This document shows positions 1-7,789 of a DNA stretch of 52,369 bases, piece after piece. Origin of the DNA: Streptomyces prunicolor NBRC 13075 (GTDB lineage Bacteria > Actinomycetota > Actinomycetes > Streptomycetales > Streptomycetaceae). The notes beneath the pieces are model-generated. The model saw only the letters and a program-made list of their open reading frames with translations. It was not told where the DNA came from and did no database searches. The position numbers were made by a program, and so were the translations under genes. The stretch is from the NCBI RefSeq assembly GCF_000367365.1, contig NZ_BARF01000078.1, forward strand, positions 1-52,369, read 5' to 3'. Numbering within the stretch: position 1 is the first letter of the stretch; each line of letters begins with the position of its first letter.

Positions 1-606
1 TTGTGCCGGCCTGCGCTGAGAAGCCGAAGGAGAAAGCGCCGCCAGTTGTTCCGCGAACGGTACGACTGTCGGCTGCTTCGCCGGGCTCGCTGTCGACAGA
101 CCCTTCATCAGCGCCCCCAGCTCCCCCGCCGCCCGTTCGATCCGCTCCGGCAGGCCCTCCGCGCCCCAGTCCTCCGAGGCCGCGTAGACCCCGGTCGGGA
201 CGACCACTGCGCGCAGGTAGGCGAACAGCGGGCGCAGGGCGTGGTCCAGTACCAGGGAGTGCCTCGCGCTGCCGCCCGTCGCCGCGATCAGCACCGGCTT
301 TCCGGCCAGCGCGTCCTTCTCCAGTACGTCGAAGAAGGACTTGAACAGTCCGCTGTACGACGCCGAGAACACCGGTGTCACCACGATCAGCCCGTCCGCC
401 TCCGTCACCGCGTCCAGCGCGGCGGCGAGCGAACGGCCGGCGAAGCCGTTGGTGAAGTTGTGCGCTATCTCGACCGCGAGGTCACGCAGCTCCACGACCT
501 GTATGTCGACGGGGGTCCGCCCGTCCACCGCCGCCGCCAGCCGGTCGGCCAGCAGACGGGTGGACGAGGGAACACTCAGCCCCGCCGAGACGACTACGAG
601 CTTCAT
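1..606 (-). CDS. NADPH-dependent FMN reductase, CE1759-like (partial, C-terminus outside window)
   Basis: The minus-strand frame opens at the ATG at 606 and runs off the left edge after 202 codons without a stop. The N-terminus (MKLVVVSAGLSVPSSTRLLA) and the segment with TPVFSASYSGLFKSFFD fit the flavodoxin-like NADPH-dependent FMN reductase family, with the S-x-S-T phosphate-binding loop near residues 11-16. Such a reductase would supply reduced FMN in the cytoplasm to its neighbour. Its ATG overlaps the stop of the upstream LLM oxidoreductase (ATGA), so the two are almost certainly translationally coupled and form a reductase/oxygenase pair of the CE1758/CE1759 type. The family assignment is from memory of these paired families. 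The C-terminal end is alanine/proline-rich and cannot be judged because it is cut. Confidence 0.85.
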   Translation of the reverse strand, partial: MKLVVVSAGLSVPSSTRLLADRLAAAVDGRTPVDIQVVELRDLAVEIAHNFTNGFAGRSLAAALDAVTEADGLIVVTPVFSASYSGLFKSFFDVLEKDALAGKPVLIAATGGSARHSLVLDHALRPLFAYLRAVVVPTGVYAASEDWGAEGLPERIERAAGELGALMKGLSTASPAKQPTVVPFAEQLAALSPSASQRRPAQ

Positions 607-1715
607 GCGACGGTCACCCCTTCCGAAGCCTTTTCCGATGCGGCTGTCTTGGCGGACTTCAGCGACTCGTGCGTCGGGGCCTCCGGTGCGTCCGCCGGGC
701 GGTTCGCCGCGAACTCCTTGCGCAGGACCGGTACGACCTCCTCGCCCAGCAGGTCGAGCTGCTCCAGGACCGTCTTGAGCGGCAGCCCGGCGTGGTCCAG
801 CAGGAACAGCTGGCGCTGGTAGTCACCGGCGTAGTCCCGGAACGCGAGGGTCTTCTCGATGACCTCCTGCGGGGAACCGACGGTCAGCGGGGTCTGGTCG
901 GTGAAGTCCTCCAGGGAGGGCCCGTGGCCGTAGACCGGCGCGTTGTCGAAGTACGGGCGGAACTCCCGGATCGCGTCCTGCGAGTTCTTGCGCATGAAGA
1001 CCTGGCCGCCGAGCCCGACGATCGCCTGCTCCGGCGTGCCGTGGCCGTAGTGCGCGTACCGCTCCCGGTACAGCTCGACCATGCGCTTGGTGTGGTCGGC
1101 CGGCCAGAAGATGTTGTTGTGGAAGAAGCCGTCGCCGTAGAAGGCGGCCTGCTCGGCGATCTCGGGGCTGCGGATCGAGCCGTGCCAGACGAACGGCGGT
1201 ACGTCGTCCAGCGGGCGCGGCGTCGAGGTGAAGCCCTGGAGCGGGGAGCGGAACTTGCCCTCCCAGTTCACGACGTCCTCGCGCCACAGGCGGCGCAGGA
1301 GAGCGTAGTTCTCGATCGCCAGGTTGATGCCCTGGCGGATGTCCTGGCCGAACCACGGATACACCGGGCCGGTGTTGCCGCGGCCCATCATCAGGTCCAC
1401 CCGGCCGTCGGCCAGGTGCTGGAGCATCGCGAAGTCCTCCGCGATCTTCACCGGGTCGTTGGTGGTGATGAGGGTGGTGGAGGTGGAGAGGATCAGCTTC
1501 TCGGTCTGGGCCGCGATGAAGCCGAGCATCGTGGTGGGCGACGAGGGCACGAACGGCGGGTTGTGGTGCTCACCGGTCGCGAAGACGTCGAGCCCGACCT
1601 CCTCGGCCTTCAGCGCGATGGCGACCATGGCCTTGATGCGCTCACGCTCGGTCGGCGTCCGTCCGGTGGTCGGGTCCGGTGTGACATCGCCGACGCTGAA
1701 GATCCCGAACTGCAT
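603..1715 (-). CDS. LLM class flavin-dependent oxidoreductase (CE1758-like)
   Basis: 370 residues, close to the usual luciferase-like monooxygenase length. It begins MQFGIFSVGDVTPDPTTGRT and carries the family's ATGEHHNPPFVPSSP stretch near residues 45-60, followed by AAQTEKLILSTSTTLITTND, the TIM-barrel signature of bacterial luciferase-like flavin oxidoreductases. The likely role is oxygenation or oxidation using reduced FMN supplied by the reductase encoded immediately downstream with a four-base ATGA overlap. A strong ribosome site (GGAGGGTGAACGACC before ATG) supports the start. A short inverted repeat at 1736-1749, just upstream, is a candidate operator. The substrate cannot be deduced from the sequence. 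Some members of this group sit next to MarR regulators; here a MarR gene lies about 3.6 kb away, so a link is speculative. Confidence 0.9.
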   Translation of the reverse strand: MQFGIFSVGDVTPDPTTGRTPTERERIKAMVAIALKAEEVGLDVFATGEHHNPPFVPSSPTTMLGFIAAQTEKLILSTSTTLITTNDPVKIAEDFAMLQHLADGRVDLMMGRGNTGPVYPWFGQDIRQGINLAIENYALLRRLWREDVVNWEGKFRSPLQGFTSTPRPLDDVPPFVWHGSIRSPEIAEQAAFYGDGFFHNNIFWPADHTKRMVELYRERYAHYGHGTPEQAIVGLGGQVFMRKNSQDAIREFRPYFDNAPVYGHGPSLEDFTDQTPLTVGSPQEVIEKTLAFRDYAGDYQRQLFLLDHAGLPLKTVLEQLDLLGEEVVPVLRKEFAANRPADAPEAPTHESLKSAKTAASEKASEGVTVA

Positions 1716-1735
1716 GGTCGTTCACCCTCCAGGTT

Positions 1736-1749
1736 GTTGATTATTCAAC
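1736..1749. promoter_or_regulatory. Candidate operator upstream of the LLM/FMN reductase operon
   Basis: GTTGA-TTAT-TCAAC is a perfect 5-bp inverted repeat with a 4-base AT spacer, 21 bases upstream of the LLM start codon in an otherwise GC-rich setting. Its TTGA(N4)TCAA core resembles sites bound by MarR-type repressors. The binding protein is not identifiable from sequence. Confidence 0.4.
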
Positions 1750-1819
1750 TATACCCTGCAACGGCCGCCCCCTCACACATATTCCGCGCGCTGTCAGTGG
1801 GCGGACCTACGATCCGTAC

Positions 1820-2680
1820 ATGGCCGCCCCGCACCGCGACACCCGGAGGACAGCCGACGACACCCGCGGAATCGTCGACCCCACCGAGCTCCTCACCCGC
1901 GTGCACTTCCGCCGCCCCGAACCCGCCGAGCCCCTCCGCCCGTACATCGAGCACTACTGGCTCATCGACTGGGACCTGACCGAGCCCTACGTCTCGCACG
2001 TCGTCCCGCACCCGGCCGTGCACATCGTCTTCCAGCGGCTCGCCGGCGAGGACGCCTTCGTCGAGATCGCGGGCATCCCGCACGGTCTCTTCGCGCAGAA
2101 GCTGGAGGGGAAGGGGCGGGTCTGCGGGATCAAGTTCCGGCCCGGCGCCTTCCGTGCCGTCGCCCCCGACCGGCCCGTGTCGGAGTGGACCGGGCTACGG
2201 GTCCGGCAACCCGACGTGCTCCCGGACATCGACCCCGGCACGATCCTCGACCCCGCCGACGACACCGCCCGCGTCACCGCCCTGGACTCCTTCCTCCTCG
2301 CCCTCGATCTCCGCCCCGATCCGCAGGCCGAGCTCGCGACCACCCTGGTCGACCGCATCCGCGCCGACCGCACCATCCGCCGCGTGACCGACTTCGCCCA
2401 CGCCGAAGGCCTCTCCGTACGACTGCTGCAACGCCTCTTCGCCGCGTACGTCGGTGTCGGCCCCAAGTGGGTCATCCTGCGGTACCGCATCCACGAGGCC
2501 CTGGAGCGGGCGGGCGCCGAGGAGCCCGTGGACTGGGCGGGACTGGCCGCCGACCTCGGCTATGCCGACCAGGCCCACCTGGTCCGGGACTTCACGGCGA
2601 CGGTCGGGGTGACACCGACGGCGTACGCGCAGGGCGTGCAGGGTGTGCAGGGCGTGCAAGGAGCGCCGGGCGCGCGCTGA
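1820..2680 (+). CDS. AraC-family helix-turn-helix regulator with DUF6597-like N-terminal domain
   Basis: 286 residues. The N-terminal half (about 30-150) contains RPYIEHYWLIDWDL, HPAVHIVF and GIKFRPGAF, the hallmarks of the DUF6597 sensor-like domain found in many actinobacterial AraC regulators. The C-terminal half (about 185-270) is an AraC HTH: VRLLQRLFAAYVGVGPKWVI, then a second helix pair around WAGLAADLGYADQAHLVRDF and VGVTPTAY. It should act in the cytoplasm as a transcription factor. It is divergent from the LLM operon with about 100 bases between the starts, so it may regulate that operon. The last 15 residues are a short GVQ repeat from a 9-bp DNA repeat and look dispensable. Ligand and targets are unknown. 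Confidence 0.85.
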   Translation: MAAPHRDTRRTADDTRGIVDPTELLTRVHFRRPEPAEPLRPYIEHYWLIDWDLTEPYVSHVVPHPAVHIVFQRLAGEDAFVEIAGIPHGLFAQKLEGKGRVCGIKFRPGAFRAVAPDRPVSEWTGLRVRQPDVLPDIDPGTILDPADDTARVTALDSFLLALDLRPDPQAELATTLVDRIRADRTIRRVTDFAHAEGLSVRLLQRLFAAYVGVGPKWVILRYRIHEALERAGAEEPVDWAGLAADLGYADQAHLVRDFTATVGVTPTAYAQGVQGVQGVQGAPGAR

Positions 2681-2721
2681 CCACCGCCGACGGGCCCACA
2701 CCCGCACGCTGGTAGCTTTCG

Positions 2722-2784
2722 CAGCGCCCGGACGACAGTGGACAGCGCCCGGAGGACAGTGGGCAGCGGCCGGACGACAGTGGA
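2722..2784 (+). repeat. Three tandem 21-bp direct repeats before the histidine kinase gene
   Basis: Copies lie at 2722-2742, 2743-2763 and 2764-2784, each starting CAGC(G)CCGGA and ending ACAGTGG(A/G), with at most two differences between copies. The 21-bp period equals two helical turns, so all copies face the same side of the DNA. The array ends 12 bases before the kinase ATG and lies in the leader, a plausible iterated binding site for the cognate response regulator. Confidence 0.75.
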
Positions 2785-2796
2785 GACTGGGACCTG

Positions 2797-3957
2797 ATGA
2801 ACCGAGCTCAGGCCGCGATCCGGTGGTTCACGGCGGACAACAACCCCATCCAGGTCCTCGGCACCGTCGTCGGTATCACCGTGGCCGCGCTCGTGGTGCG
2901 GCCGATCGGCCTGTCCGGGACCGGGCTCGCGGTGCTGTGTCTGCTCGTCCTGGTCTCACTGATGATGTGCACGCGGCTGATCCCCGAGGGACGGCTGGGG
3001 CCCGGCCCGCAGCTCGCGGTGCTGTGCGTCTGGTCGGCCGGGGCGGCGGCGCTGATGGGTCTTGACCGCTCCGGTGCGGCGGCCCTGTTCGCGTACTTCG
3101 TCACCGGGCACGCCGGATACCGGCTCGACAGCCGCCGCTCGCTGCCCTTCGCGGCGGCCACCAGCGCCGTGTGCGCCGGGGTGCTGCTCCTGCCGTGGGG
3201 CGGCCACGGCACCTCGTGGATGGTGGGCGCCTTCAGCGGGATCACGGTGCTGGTCGGCCTCTCCAACCGCGCCCACACCGAGGCGTTGCGCTCCGCGCGG
3301 GCCGCCGCCGAGCAGGCCGAGCTGGCCTCGCGGGCCGAGGCACGGGCCGAGGCGCTCGCCGAACGGGCCCGGATCGCCCGGGACGTGCACGACGTACTGG
3401 CCCACTCGCTGGCCGGGGTGAACATGCAACTGGAGGTCACCGACGCCCTGTTGGAGTCCGGTGACATCGAACGGGCCCGGCAGGCCGCCCAGCGGGCACA
3501 GAGCCTGGTGCGCTCGGGGCTCACCGAGGTGCAGCGCACGGTCGGGGACCTGCGGGAGGACGCGCTGCCGCTGGTGGAGACGCTGCGGTCCATGCTCGGC
3601 TCCGTCTCCGACGCCGGTACCCTGACCGTCGACGGGCCGCCGCGTGAACTGCCCGTCCGCCTCGCCCAGGTGATCGTGCGCTGCGCCCAGGAGGCGCTGA
3701 CCAACGCGCACAAGTACGCACCCGGCGCCCAGGTCCGCATGCGCCTGGAGCACCGCCCGGACGAGACCGTCTTCGAGGTGGTCAACTCCGCGCCGCCGAC
3801 GGAGGGTTCGCGGCCACTGGCCGGTGCGGGGAGCGGAATGGGGTTGGTCGGGATGCGCGAGCGCCTCGACCTGGTGGGCGGCACGGTCACGGCCGGGCCG
3901 ATCGTGGACGGCGACGACGCAGGAGGATGGCAGGTGCGCGTGGTGATCCCCGGATGA
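2797..3957 (+). CDS. Sensor histidine kinase (NarL/HisKA_3 type)
   Basis: 386 residues. Residues 1-155 contain about five hydrophobic membrane segments with short loops and no large extracellular domain. A charged coiled segment (160-190) leads to the dimerisation/phosphoacceptor motif ARIARDVHDVLAHSL, with the phosphorylated histidine at about H198. The C-terminal HATPase domain shows an N-box-like CAQEALTNAHKYAPGAQV and a G-box in GSGMGLVGMRERLDLVGG. The protein should autophosphorylate at the membrane and pass phosphate to the response regulator encoded directly downstream, with which it overlaps by ATGA. The lack of an obvious external sensor suggests it senses membrane or intramembrane signals, as DesK-like kinases do. 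Specificity is unknown. Confidence 0.92.
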   Translation: MNRAQAAIRWFTADNNPIQVLGTVVGITVAALVVRPIGLSGTGLAVLCLLVLVSLMMCTRLIPEGRLGPGPQLAVLCVWSAGAAALMGLDRSGAAALFAYFVTGHAGYRLDSRRSLPFAAATSAVCAGVLLLPWGGHGTSWMVGAFSGITVLVGLSNRAHTEALRSARAAAEQAELASRAEARAEALAERARIARDVHDVLAHSLAGVNMQLEVTDALLESGDIERARQAAQRAQSLVRSGLTEVQRTVGDLREDALPLVETLRSMLGSVSDAGTLTVDGPPRELPVRLAQVIVRCAQEALTNAHKYAPGAQVRMRLEHRPDETVFEVVNSAPPTEGSRPLAGAGSGMGLVGMRERLDLVGGTVTAGPIVDGDDAGGWQVRVVIPG

Positions 3958-4676
3958 GCGACGAGCGACAGGAACCGGGACAGGGCCAAGGACAGGGACC
4001 GGGCGAGCAACAGCCCACGGTGCGGGTGGTGGTGGCCGACGACCAGACCGCCGTCCGCGAGGCGCTGGCGACCGTACTGGATCTGCAGCCCGGCGTGGAG
4101 GTCGTGGCGACGGCGAAGGACGGCCGGGAGGCCGTGCTGGCCGCCGAGGCGTACTCGCCCGATGTGATCCTGATGGATCTCAACATGCCGCGGATGGACG
4201 GGGTCGAGGCCACCCGGCTGGTCACCGAGCGGTTCCCGCAGGTCGCCGTCGTCGTGCTCACCACCTTCGCCGACGAGGAGTACATCCTCGCCGCGCTCGG
4301 TGCCGGTGCCCGCGGCTACCTCACCAAGGAATCCGGCCGGCAGGACATCACCCGCGCGGTGCGGGTCGCGGCGGCCGGGCAGTCCGTGCTCGACCCCGCC
4401 GTACGGGACCGGCTCGTCGCCGCCGCCGCGCGGGGCGGTGCCCCCGTCGAACGCACGGGCACGGGACTCGCCCCGGATCTCACCCCCCGGGAGATCGAGG
4501 TGCTCACGCTGATCGGTGAGGGCCTCACCAACCGGGGGATCGCCGGGCGGCTGGTGGTGAGCGAGGCCACGGTGAAGACGCATATCAACAACCTCTTCTC
4601 CAAAGCGCATCTGCGGGACCGGGCGCATGCCGTGAAGTACGCGTTCATCCACGGACTGGTGAAGACCCCTGGGTGA
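3954..4676 (+). CDS. LuxR/NarL-type response regulator
   Basis: 240 residues from the ATG at 3954, which overlaps the kinase stop (ATGA). An in-frame ATG at 3927 directly abuts an AGGAGG and is a poorer start. After a Gln/Gly-rich leader, the receiver domain begins VRVVVADDQTAVREAL, the phosphoacceptor Asp is in ILMDLNMPRMDG (about D75), and the conserved Thr and Lys lie in VVLTTFADE and YLTKES. The C-terminal NarL HTH (about 175-235) reads LTPREIEVLTLIGEGLTN and SEATVKTHINNLFSKAHL. It is a cytoplasmic DNA-binding partner of the upstream kinase and may bind the 21-bp repeats in the operon leader. Its 3' end overlaps the convergent membrane-protein gene by 32 bases. Confidence 0.93.
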   Translation: MSDERQEPGQGQGQGPGEQQPTVRVVVADDQTAVREALATVLDLQPGVEVVATAKDGREAVLAAEAYSPDVILMDLNMPRMDGVEATRLVTERFPQVAVVVLTTFADEEYILAALGAGARGYLTKESGRQDITRAVRVAAAGQSVLDPAVRDRLVAAAARGGAPVERTGTGLAPDLTPREIEVLTLIGEGLTNRGIAGRLVVSEATVKTHINNLFSKAHLRDRAHAVKYAFIHGLVKTPG

Positions 4677-5199
4677 GAGCCGCCCCCTGGACCCCGGCCG
4701 GCAGCAGCCGCACACGGGCCAGCAGCAGGAACACCCGGGTGAGGACCATGGCCAGCGCCATGATGACGAAGAACGGTGCGATGGCGTCCTGCACTATCTG
4801 GTGCTCCACCATGAACGTGCCGAGGTGGTCGCGGAACCAGGTGTTGTGCTCGGCCAGGTAGATGAACGCGACGCGCAGGGCGACCACCGCCGTCCAGATC
4901 GCCACGAACCCCGCACCGCACCGGGTGTGCACATGCCCCGAGGCCGGGTCGCGCTCCACGCCGGTGGTGAAGGTGGCGACAACCCCGCAGGCCAGCCCGA
5001 TCGCGGCACCCACCAGATAGACGACCAAGTCGACGTGCTGGGTGGGCATCCCCCGCAGATAGAAGTACCCGACCGCCGACACCGTGCCGATCGGCATCAG
5101 CACTTTGTGCAGGTCGTACTTCCGGCGCCCGTACTGCGTCAGCATCATCACCGCGAAGATGCCCCCGCTGATCGTCAGCGCCTGCTCCATGTCCGTCAT
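4645..5199 (-). CDS. Uncharacterised multi-spanning membrane protein
   Basis: 184 residues, start chosen at the ATG at 5199 (MTDMEQALTISGG) because GAGGAG lies about 9 bases upstream; the frame is open further upstream but without a better site. Hydrophobic segments around residues 6-24, 34-52, 58-80, 103-125 and 140-165 predict about five membrane passes. Motifs include YGRRKYDLHKVLMPIG after the first helix and ERDPASGHVHTRCGAGF in a loop before the fourth. I do not recognise the family. It is convergent with the response regulator and the two 3' ends overlap by 32 bases, so neither gene has room for a separate terminator. Confidence 0.75.
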   Translation of the reverse strand: MTDMEQALTISGGIFAVMMLTQYGRRKYDLHKVLMPIGTVSAVGYFYLRGMPTQHVDLVVYLVGAAIGLACGVVATFTTGVERDPASGHVHTRCGAGFVAIWTAVVALRVAFIYLAEHNTWFRDHLGTFMVEHQIVQDAIAPFFVIMALAMVLTRVFLLLARVRLLPAGVQGAALTQGSSPVRG

Positions 5200-5363
5200 G
5201 ACGTCCCACTCCTCGGTCTCCGGCGGTGAGCCCGCCGCGCGTTTTCCTGAGACCGACTCTCCCGCCGAAGCCGAAAAAGCTCCCGGACCCACGGGTGGAA
5301 ATCCGGGTGGAGACGAAGGGTGGAGCCTCCCCCTAGGGGCACGTCAGGGCGCTGGACCTCCCG

Positions 5364-5837
5364 CTAGACCTCGCCCGCCCGCAACCGCGCGATCTGCCGC
5401 CCGCTGAACTCCACCGTCCGCCTCATGTGCCCGACGATCACGGCGAGTTCGGTGTCGTCCAGTTCGTCGAAGAGGGTGAACCAGCCGCCGCCCAACCGGT
5501 TCCACATGCGTCCGAACTCGGTGATCTTCTCCGGCACCGTCGCCACCAGGACCCGTCGCCGGTCCTCCCCGTCCCGCTCCCGGACGACGTACCCGGCCCG
5601 CTCCAGCCGGTCCACGAGCCGGGTCGCCGACCCCGTCGTCAGGCCGGTCAGCTCGGCGACCCGGCCCGTGGTCACGGGCCCGGCCTCCAGCGCGAGCAGG
5701 TTCAGGCACTGCAGATCGGTGGGGTGCAGCCCCAGCCGGTCGGCGACGGCCTGGTTGAACAGGGCGTACGACGCCATGTACCGGCGCGATACGGAGGACA
5801 ACTCGTCCAGCAGCCGCGCCCGCGCGTTCCCGGACAT
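5364..5837 (-). CDS. MarR-family transcriptional regulator
   Basis: 157 residues, the typical MarR length. The winged-helix core is clear: LHPTDLQCLNLLALEAGPVT, then the recognition region RVAELTGLTTGSATRLVDRL, and the wing YVVRERDGEDRRRVLVATV with the D-x-R-R-R signature. Terminal helices (residues 5-30 and 110-155) would form the dimer interface. It acts in the cytoplasm, usually as a ligand-released repressor of neighbouring efflux, redox or degradation genes. It stands alone between a membrane protein and a secreted protein on the same strand, so its targets are unclear; the TTGA-N4-TCAA site at 1736-1749 is one candidate. Confidence 0.92.
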   Translation of the reverse strand: MSGNARARLLDELSSVSRRYMASYALFNQAVADRLGLHPTDLQCLNLLALEAGPVTTGRVAELTGLTTGSATRLVDRLERAGYVVRERDGEDRRRVLVATVPEKITEFGRMWNRLGGGWFTLFDELDDTELAVIVGHMRRTVEFSGRQIARLRAGEV

Positions 5838-5947
5838 GTCGTACCCCTCGTCGCCTGTGCCGTTCCGTACGTGCCGTGGGTGCCGTGCGGAGATCGAGAT
5901 CGTACGACGCGCTCGCGGGCCTGGCTCCGCCGTACTAGGGGTGGGGC

Positions 5948-6433
5948 TCAGAAGTAGTACGTGTCACCGGTGTCCAGGACCAGCACCCGCTGCTGGTCGT
6001 TGGCCCGGTTCCCGTCCACCGCGCCCCCGCCCCACACCGTGTCCAGCTCCAGCAGCACCTCGGAGGACGCGTCCCGCAGCCGTACCCGCAGCTCGATCCG
6101 CTCGCCCACCGCGTCCGCGGCCAGCGCGCCCGTCCGGCACACCACCACCCGCTCCCCCGACCGCGCGCACCCCGCCGGCAGCGTCTGCGCGTCCGCGAGC
6201 GGCTTCGACCAGCGCAGCCGTACGGTCGCGTCGGGCACCGCGGACGGGCCGTGGTTGCGCGGGGTGAACCGCACGTCGACCCGGCCGCCGGTCATGGACG
6301 CGGAGCCGTGATAGGCGAGATCCGCCTCCGGGCCCGGGACATCCGGGTGACCCGCCGGCCCGGGGGCCGCGCCCGTCACCGCCAGCGCGGCAGCCCCTAC
6401 CGCAAGAATCCGTAGTACCCGTAGTACCCGCAT
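5948..6433 (-). CDS. Small secreted protein with a DUF11-like beta domain
   Basis: 161 residues. An Arg-rich start (MRVLRVLRILAVGAAALAVT) and a hydrophobic stretch ending near GAAPGPAG form a signal peptide, so the mature protein is probably exported. The rest is predicted beta-rich: GGRVDVRFTPRNHGPSAVPD, then a Cys pair around CARSGERVVVC, resembling the DUF11/CARDB-type fold seen in actinobacterial surface proteins. The two cysteines could form a disulphide outside the cell. It is preceded on the same strand by a very short ORF at 6446-6529. No function can be assigned. Confidence 0.7.
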   Translation of the reverse strand: MRVLRVLRILAVGAAALAVTGAAPGPAGHPDVPGPEADLAYHGSASMTGGRVDVRFTPRNHGPSAVPDATVRLRWSKPLADAQTLPAGCARSGERVVVCRTGALAADAVGERIELRVRLRDASSEVLLELDTVWGGGAVDGNRANDQQRVLVLDTGDTYYF

Positions 6434-6445
6434 GCCATCCGCTCC

Positions 6446-6529
6446 TCAGTAGTACGCCGCGCCCTTGCACCACGCCACCGTGGTCGTACGGATGTATCCC
6501 ACGCGGAGCGTGCGACAGGCGCCGTCCAT
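6446..6529 (-). CDS. Possible 27-residue ORF upstream of the secreted-protein gene
   Basis: An ATG-initiated frame of 27 codons (MDGACRTLRVGY... ending WCKGAAYY) ends 12 bases before the secreted-protein start; the gap contains GGAGCGG, the ribosome site of the next gene. It has two cysteines and no signal peptide. It may be a remnant of a longer protein, a translated leader, or chance. I do not recognise it and see no clear ribosome site of its own. Confidence 0.25.
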   Translation of the reverse strand: MDGACRTLRVGYIRTTTVAWCKGAAYY

Positions 6530-6552
6530 CAGGTGACAGGCCGCGTGATTCG

Positions 6553-6897
6553 ATGGCGACCATGCTCGTCCTCCGCTCCGCAGCCCTCTTCGTCGTCGCC
6601 GCCGTCTTCGAGATCGGCGGCGCCTGGCTGGTCTGGCAGGGGGTGCGCGAGCACCGCGGCTGGCTCTGGATCGGCGGCGGGATCATGGCCCTCGGCGTCT
6701 ACGGCTTCGTCGCCACCTTCCAGCCCGACGCCCACTTCGGCCGCATCCTCGCGGCCTACGGCGGGATCTTCGTCGCCGGCTCGCTGGCCTGGGGCGCGGT
6801 CGCGGACGGCTACCGGCCCGACCGCTGGGACATCACCGGCGCCCTGATCTGCCTGGCCGGGATGGCCGTGATCATGTGGGCGCCCAGGGGGAACTGA
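6553..6897 (+). CDS. YnfA/UPF0060 family membrane protein
   Basis: 114 residues, standard for UPF0060. Four membrane segments are visible, with the family signatures AVFEIGGAWLVWQGVREHRG near the first helix-loop, GVYGFVATFQPDAHFGRILA, and GGIFVAGSLAWG. The C-terminal helix ends AVIMWAPRGN. It is a small inner-membrane protein related in topology to SMR-type transporters; the family's biochemical role is not firmly established. ATG codons at 6553 and 6562 are both possible starts: the second matches family N-termini (MLVLRSAALF), and neither has a strong ribosome site. It stands alone between the secreted-protein gene and an SDR operon. Confidence 0.88.
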   Translation: MATMLVLRSAALFVVAAVFEIGGAWLVWQGVREHRGWLWIGGGIMALGVYGFVATFQPDAHFGRILAAYGGIFVAGSLAWGAVADGYRPDRWDITGALICLAGMAVIMWAPRGN

Positions 6898-6944
6898 CCC
6901 GGCCCCCGGAACCGGCCCCCCTATCCTGGACGGAGTCGTACACA

Positions 6945-6995
6945 CGAACTCGTTCACACGATCTCGTTGATCCATACGATCGATCTCGTTGATCC
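6945..6995 (+). promoter_or_regulatory. Iterated CGA(A/T)CTCGTT motif in the SDR leader
   Basis: CGA(A/T)CTCGTT occurs at 6945, 6959 and 6981; the last two copies extend to a perfect 15-bp direct repeat (CGATCTCGTTGATCC at 6959-6973 and 6981-6995) spaced 22 bp apart. A possible -10 element (TATCCT) lies at 6922-6927 just upstream. The arrangement suggests an operator or activator site for the SDR operon. Confidence 0.5.
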
Positions 6996-7012
6996 GTCCC
7001 GAGGAGCAGCTC

Positions 7013-7789
7013 ATGGCCACCGCCGCACCGTCCGCCGCCTCCCGTATCGCGGTCGTCACCGGGGCGAGCGGTGGAATCGGCGCCGCCACCGCCCGGCAGC
7101 TCGCCTCGGCCGGTTACCGCGTCGTCGTCACCGCCCGCCGCAAGGACCGCATCGAAGCGCTCGCCGAGGAGATCAACGCGACCGGCGGCCAGGCCACGGC
7201 GTACGCCCTGGACATCACCGACCGCGCTGCCGTCGACGAGTTCGCGACCGCCTTCAAGACCATCGGCGTCCTGATCAACAACGCGGGCGGTGCACTCGGC
7301 GCCGACCCCGTCGCGACCGGCGACCCCGCCGACTGGCGCACGATGTACGAGACGAACGTCCTCGGCACCCTGAACATCACCCAGGCCCTCCTCCCCGCCC
7401 TCACCGCGAGCGGCGACGGCACGGTCGTGGTCGTCTCCTCCACGGCGGGACACGGCACGTACGAGGGCGGCGCGGGCTATGTCGCCGCCAAGCACGGCGC
7501 GCACGTCCTCGCCGAGACCCTGCGCCTGGAGATCGTCGGCACCCCGGTGCGGGTCATCGAGGTCGCGCCCGGCATGGTCAAGACGGACGAGTTCGCGCTG
7601 ACCCGCTTCGGCGGCGACGCGGAGAAGGCGGCGAAGGTCTACGCGGGCGTCGCCGAGCCCCTCACCGCCGACGACGTGGCCGACACCATCACCTGGGCGG
7701 TCACCCGCCCCAGCCACGTCAACATCGACCTCCTCGTGGTCCGCCCCCGCGCCCAGGCCTCGAACACCAAGGTCCACAGGGAGCTGTGA
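7013..7789 (+). CDS. SDR family NAD(P)-dependent oxidoreductase
   Basis: 258 residues from the ATG at 7013, preceded by GAGGAG at 7001-7006 (an upstream in-frame ATG at 6989 lacks a ribosome site). It is a classical short-chain dehydrogenase: cofactor loop TGASGGIG (about 16-23), structural NNAGG (89-93), Ser in VVSSTAG, and catalytic Y156-x3-K160 in GYVAAKHG. The C-terminal PGMVKTDEF is also typical. Substrate is not predictable; YdfG-like serine/3-hydroxy acid dehydrogenases are the closest group by eye. Its stop overlaps the start of a small membrane-protein gene (TGATG), so they are co-translated. Confidence 0.92.
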   Translation: MATAAPSAASRIAVVTGASGGIGAATARQLASAGYRVVVTARRKDRIEALAEEINATGGQATAYALDITDRAAVDEFATAFKTIGVLINNAGGALGADPVATGDPADWRTMYETNVLGTLNITQALLPALTASGDGTVVVVSSTAGHGTYEGGAGYVAAKHGAHVLAETLRLEIVGTPVRVIEVAPGMVKTDEFALTRFGGDAEKAAKVYAGVAEPLTADDVADTITWAVTRPSHVNIDLLVVRPRAQASNTKVHREL

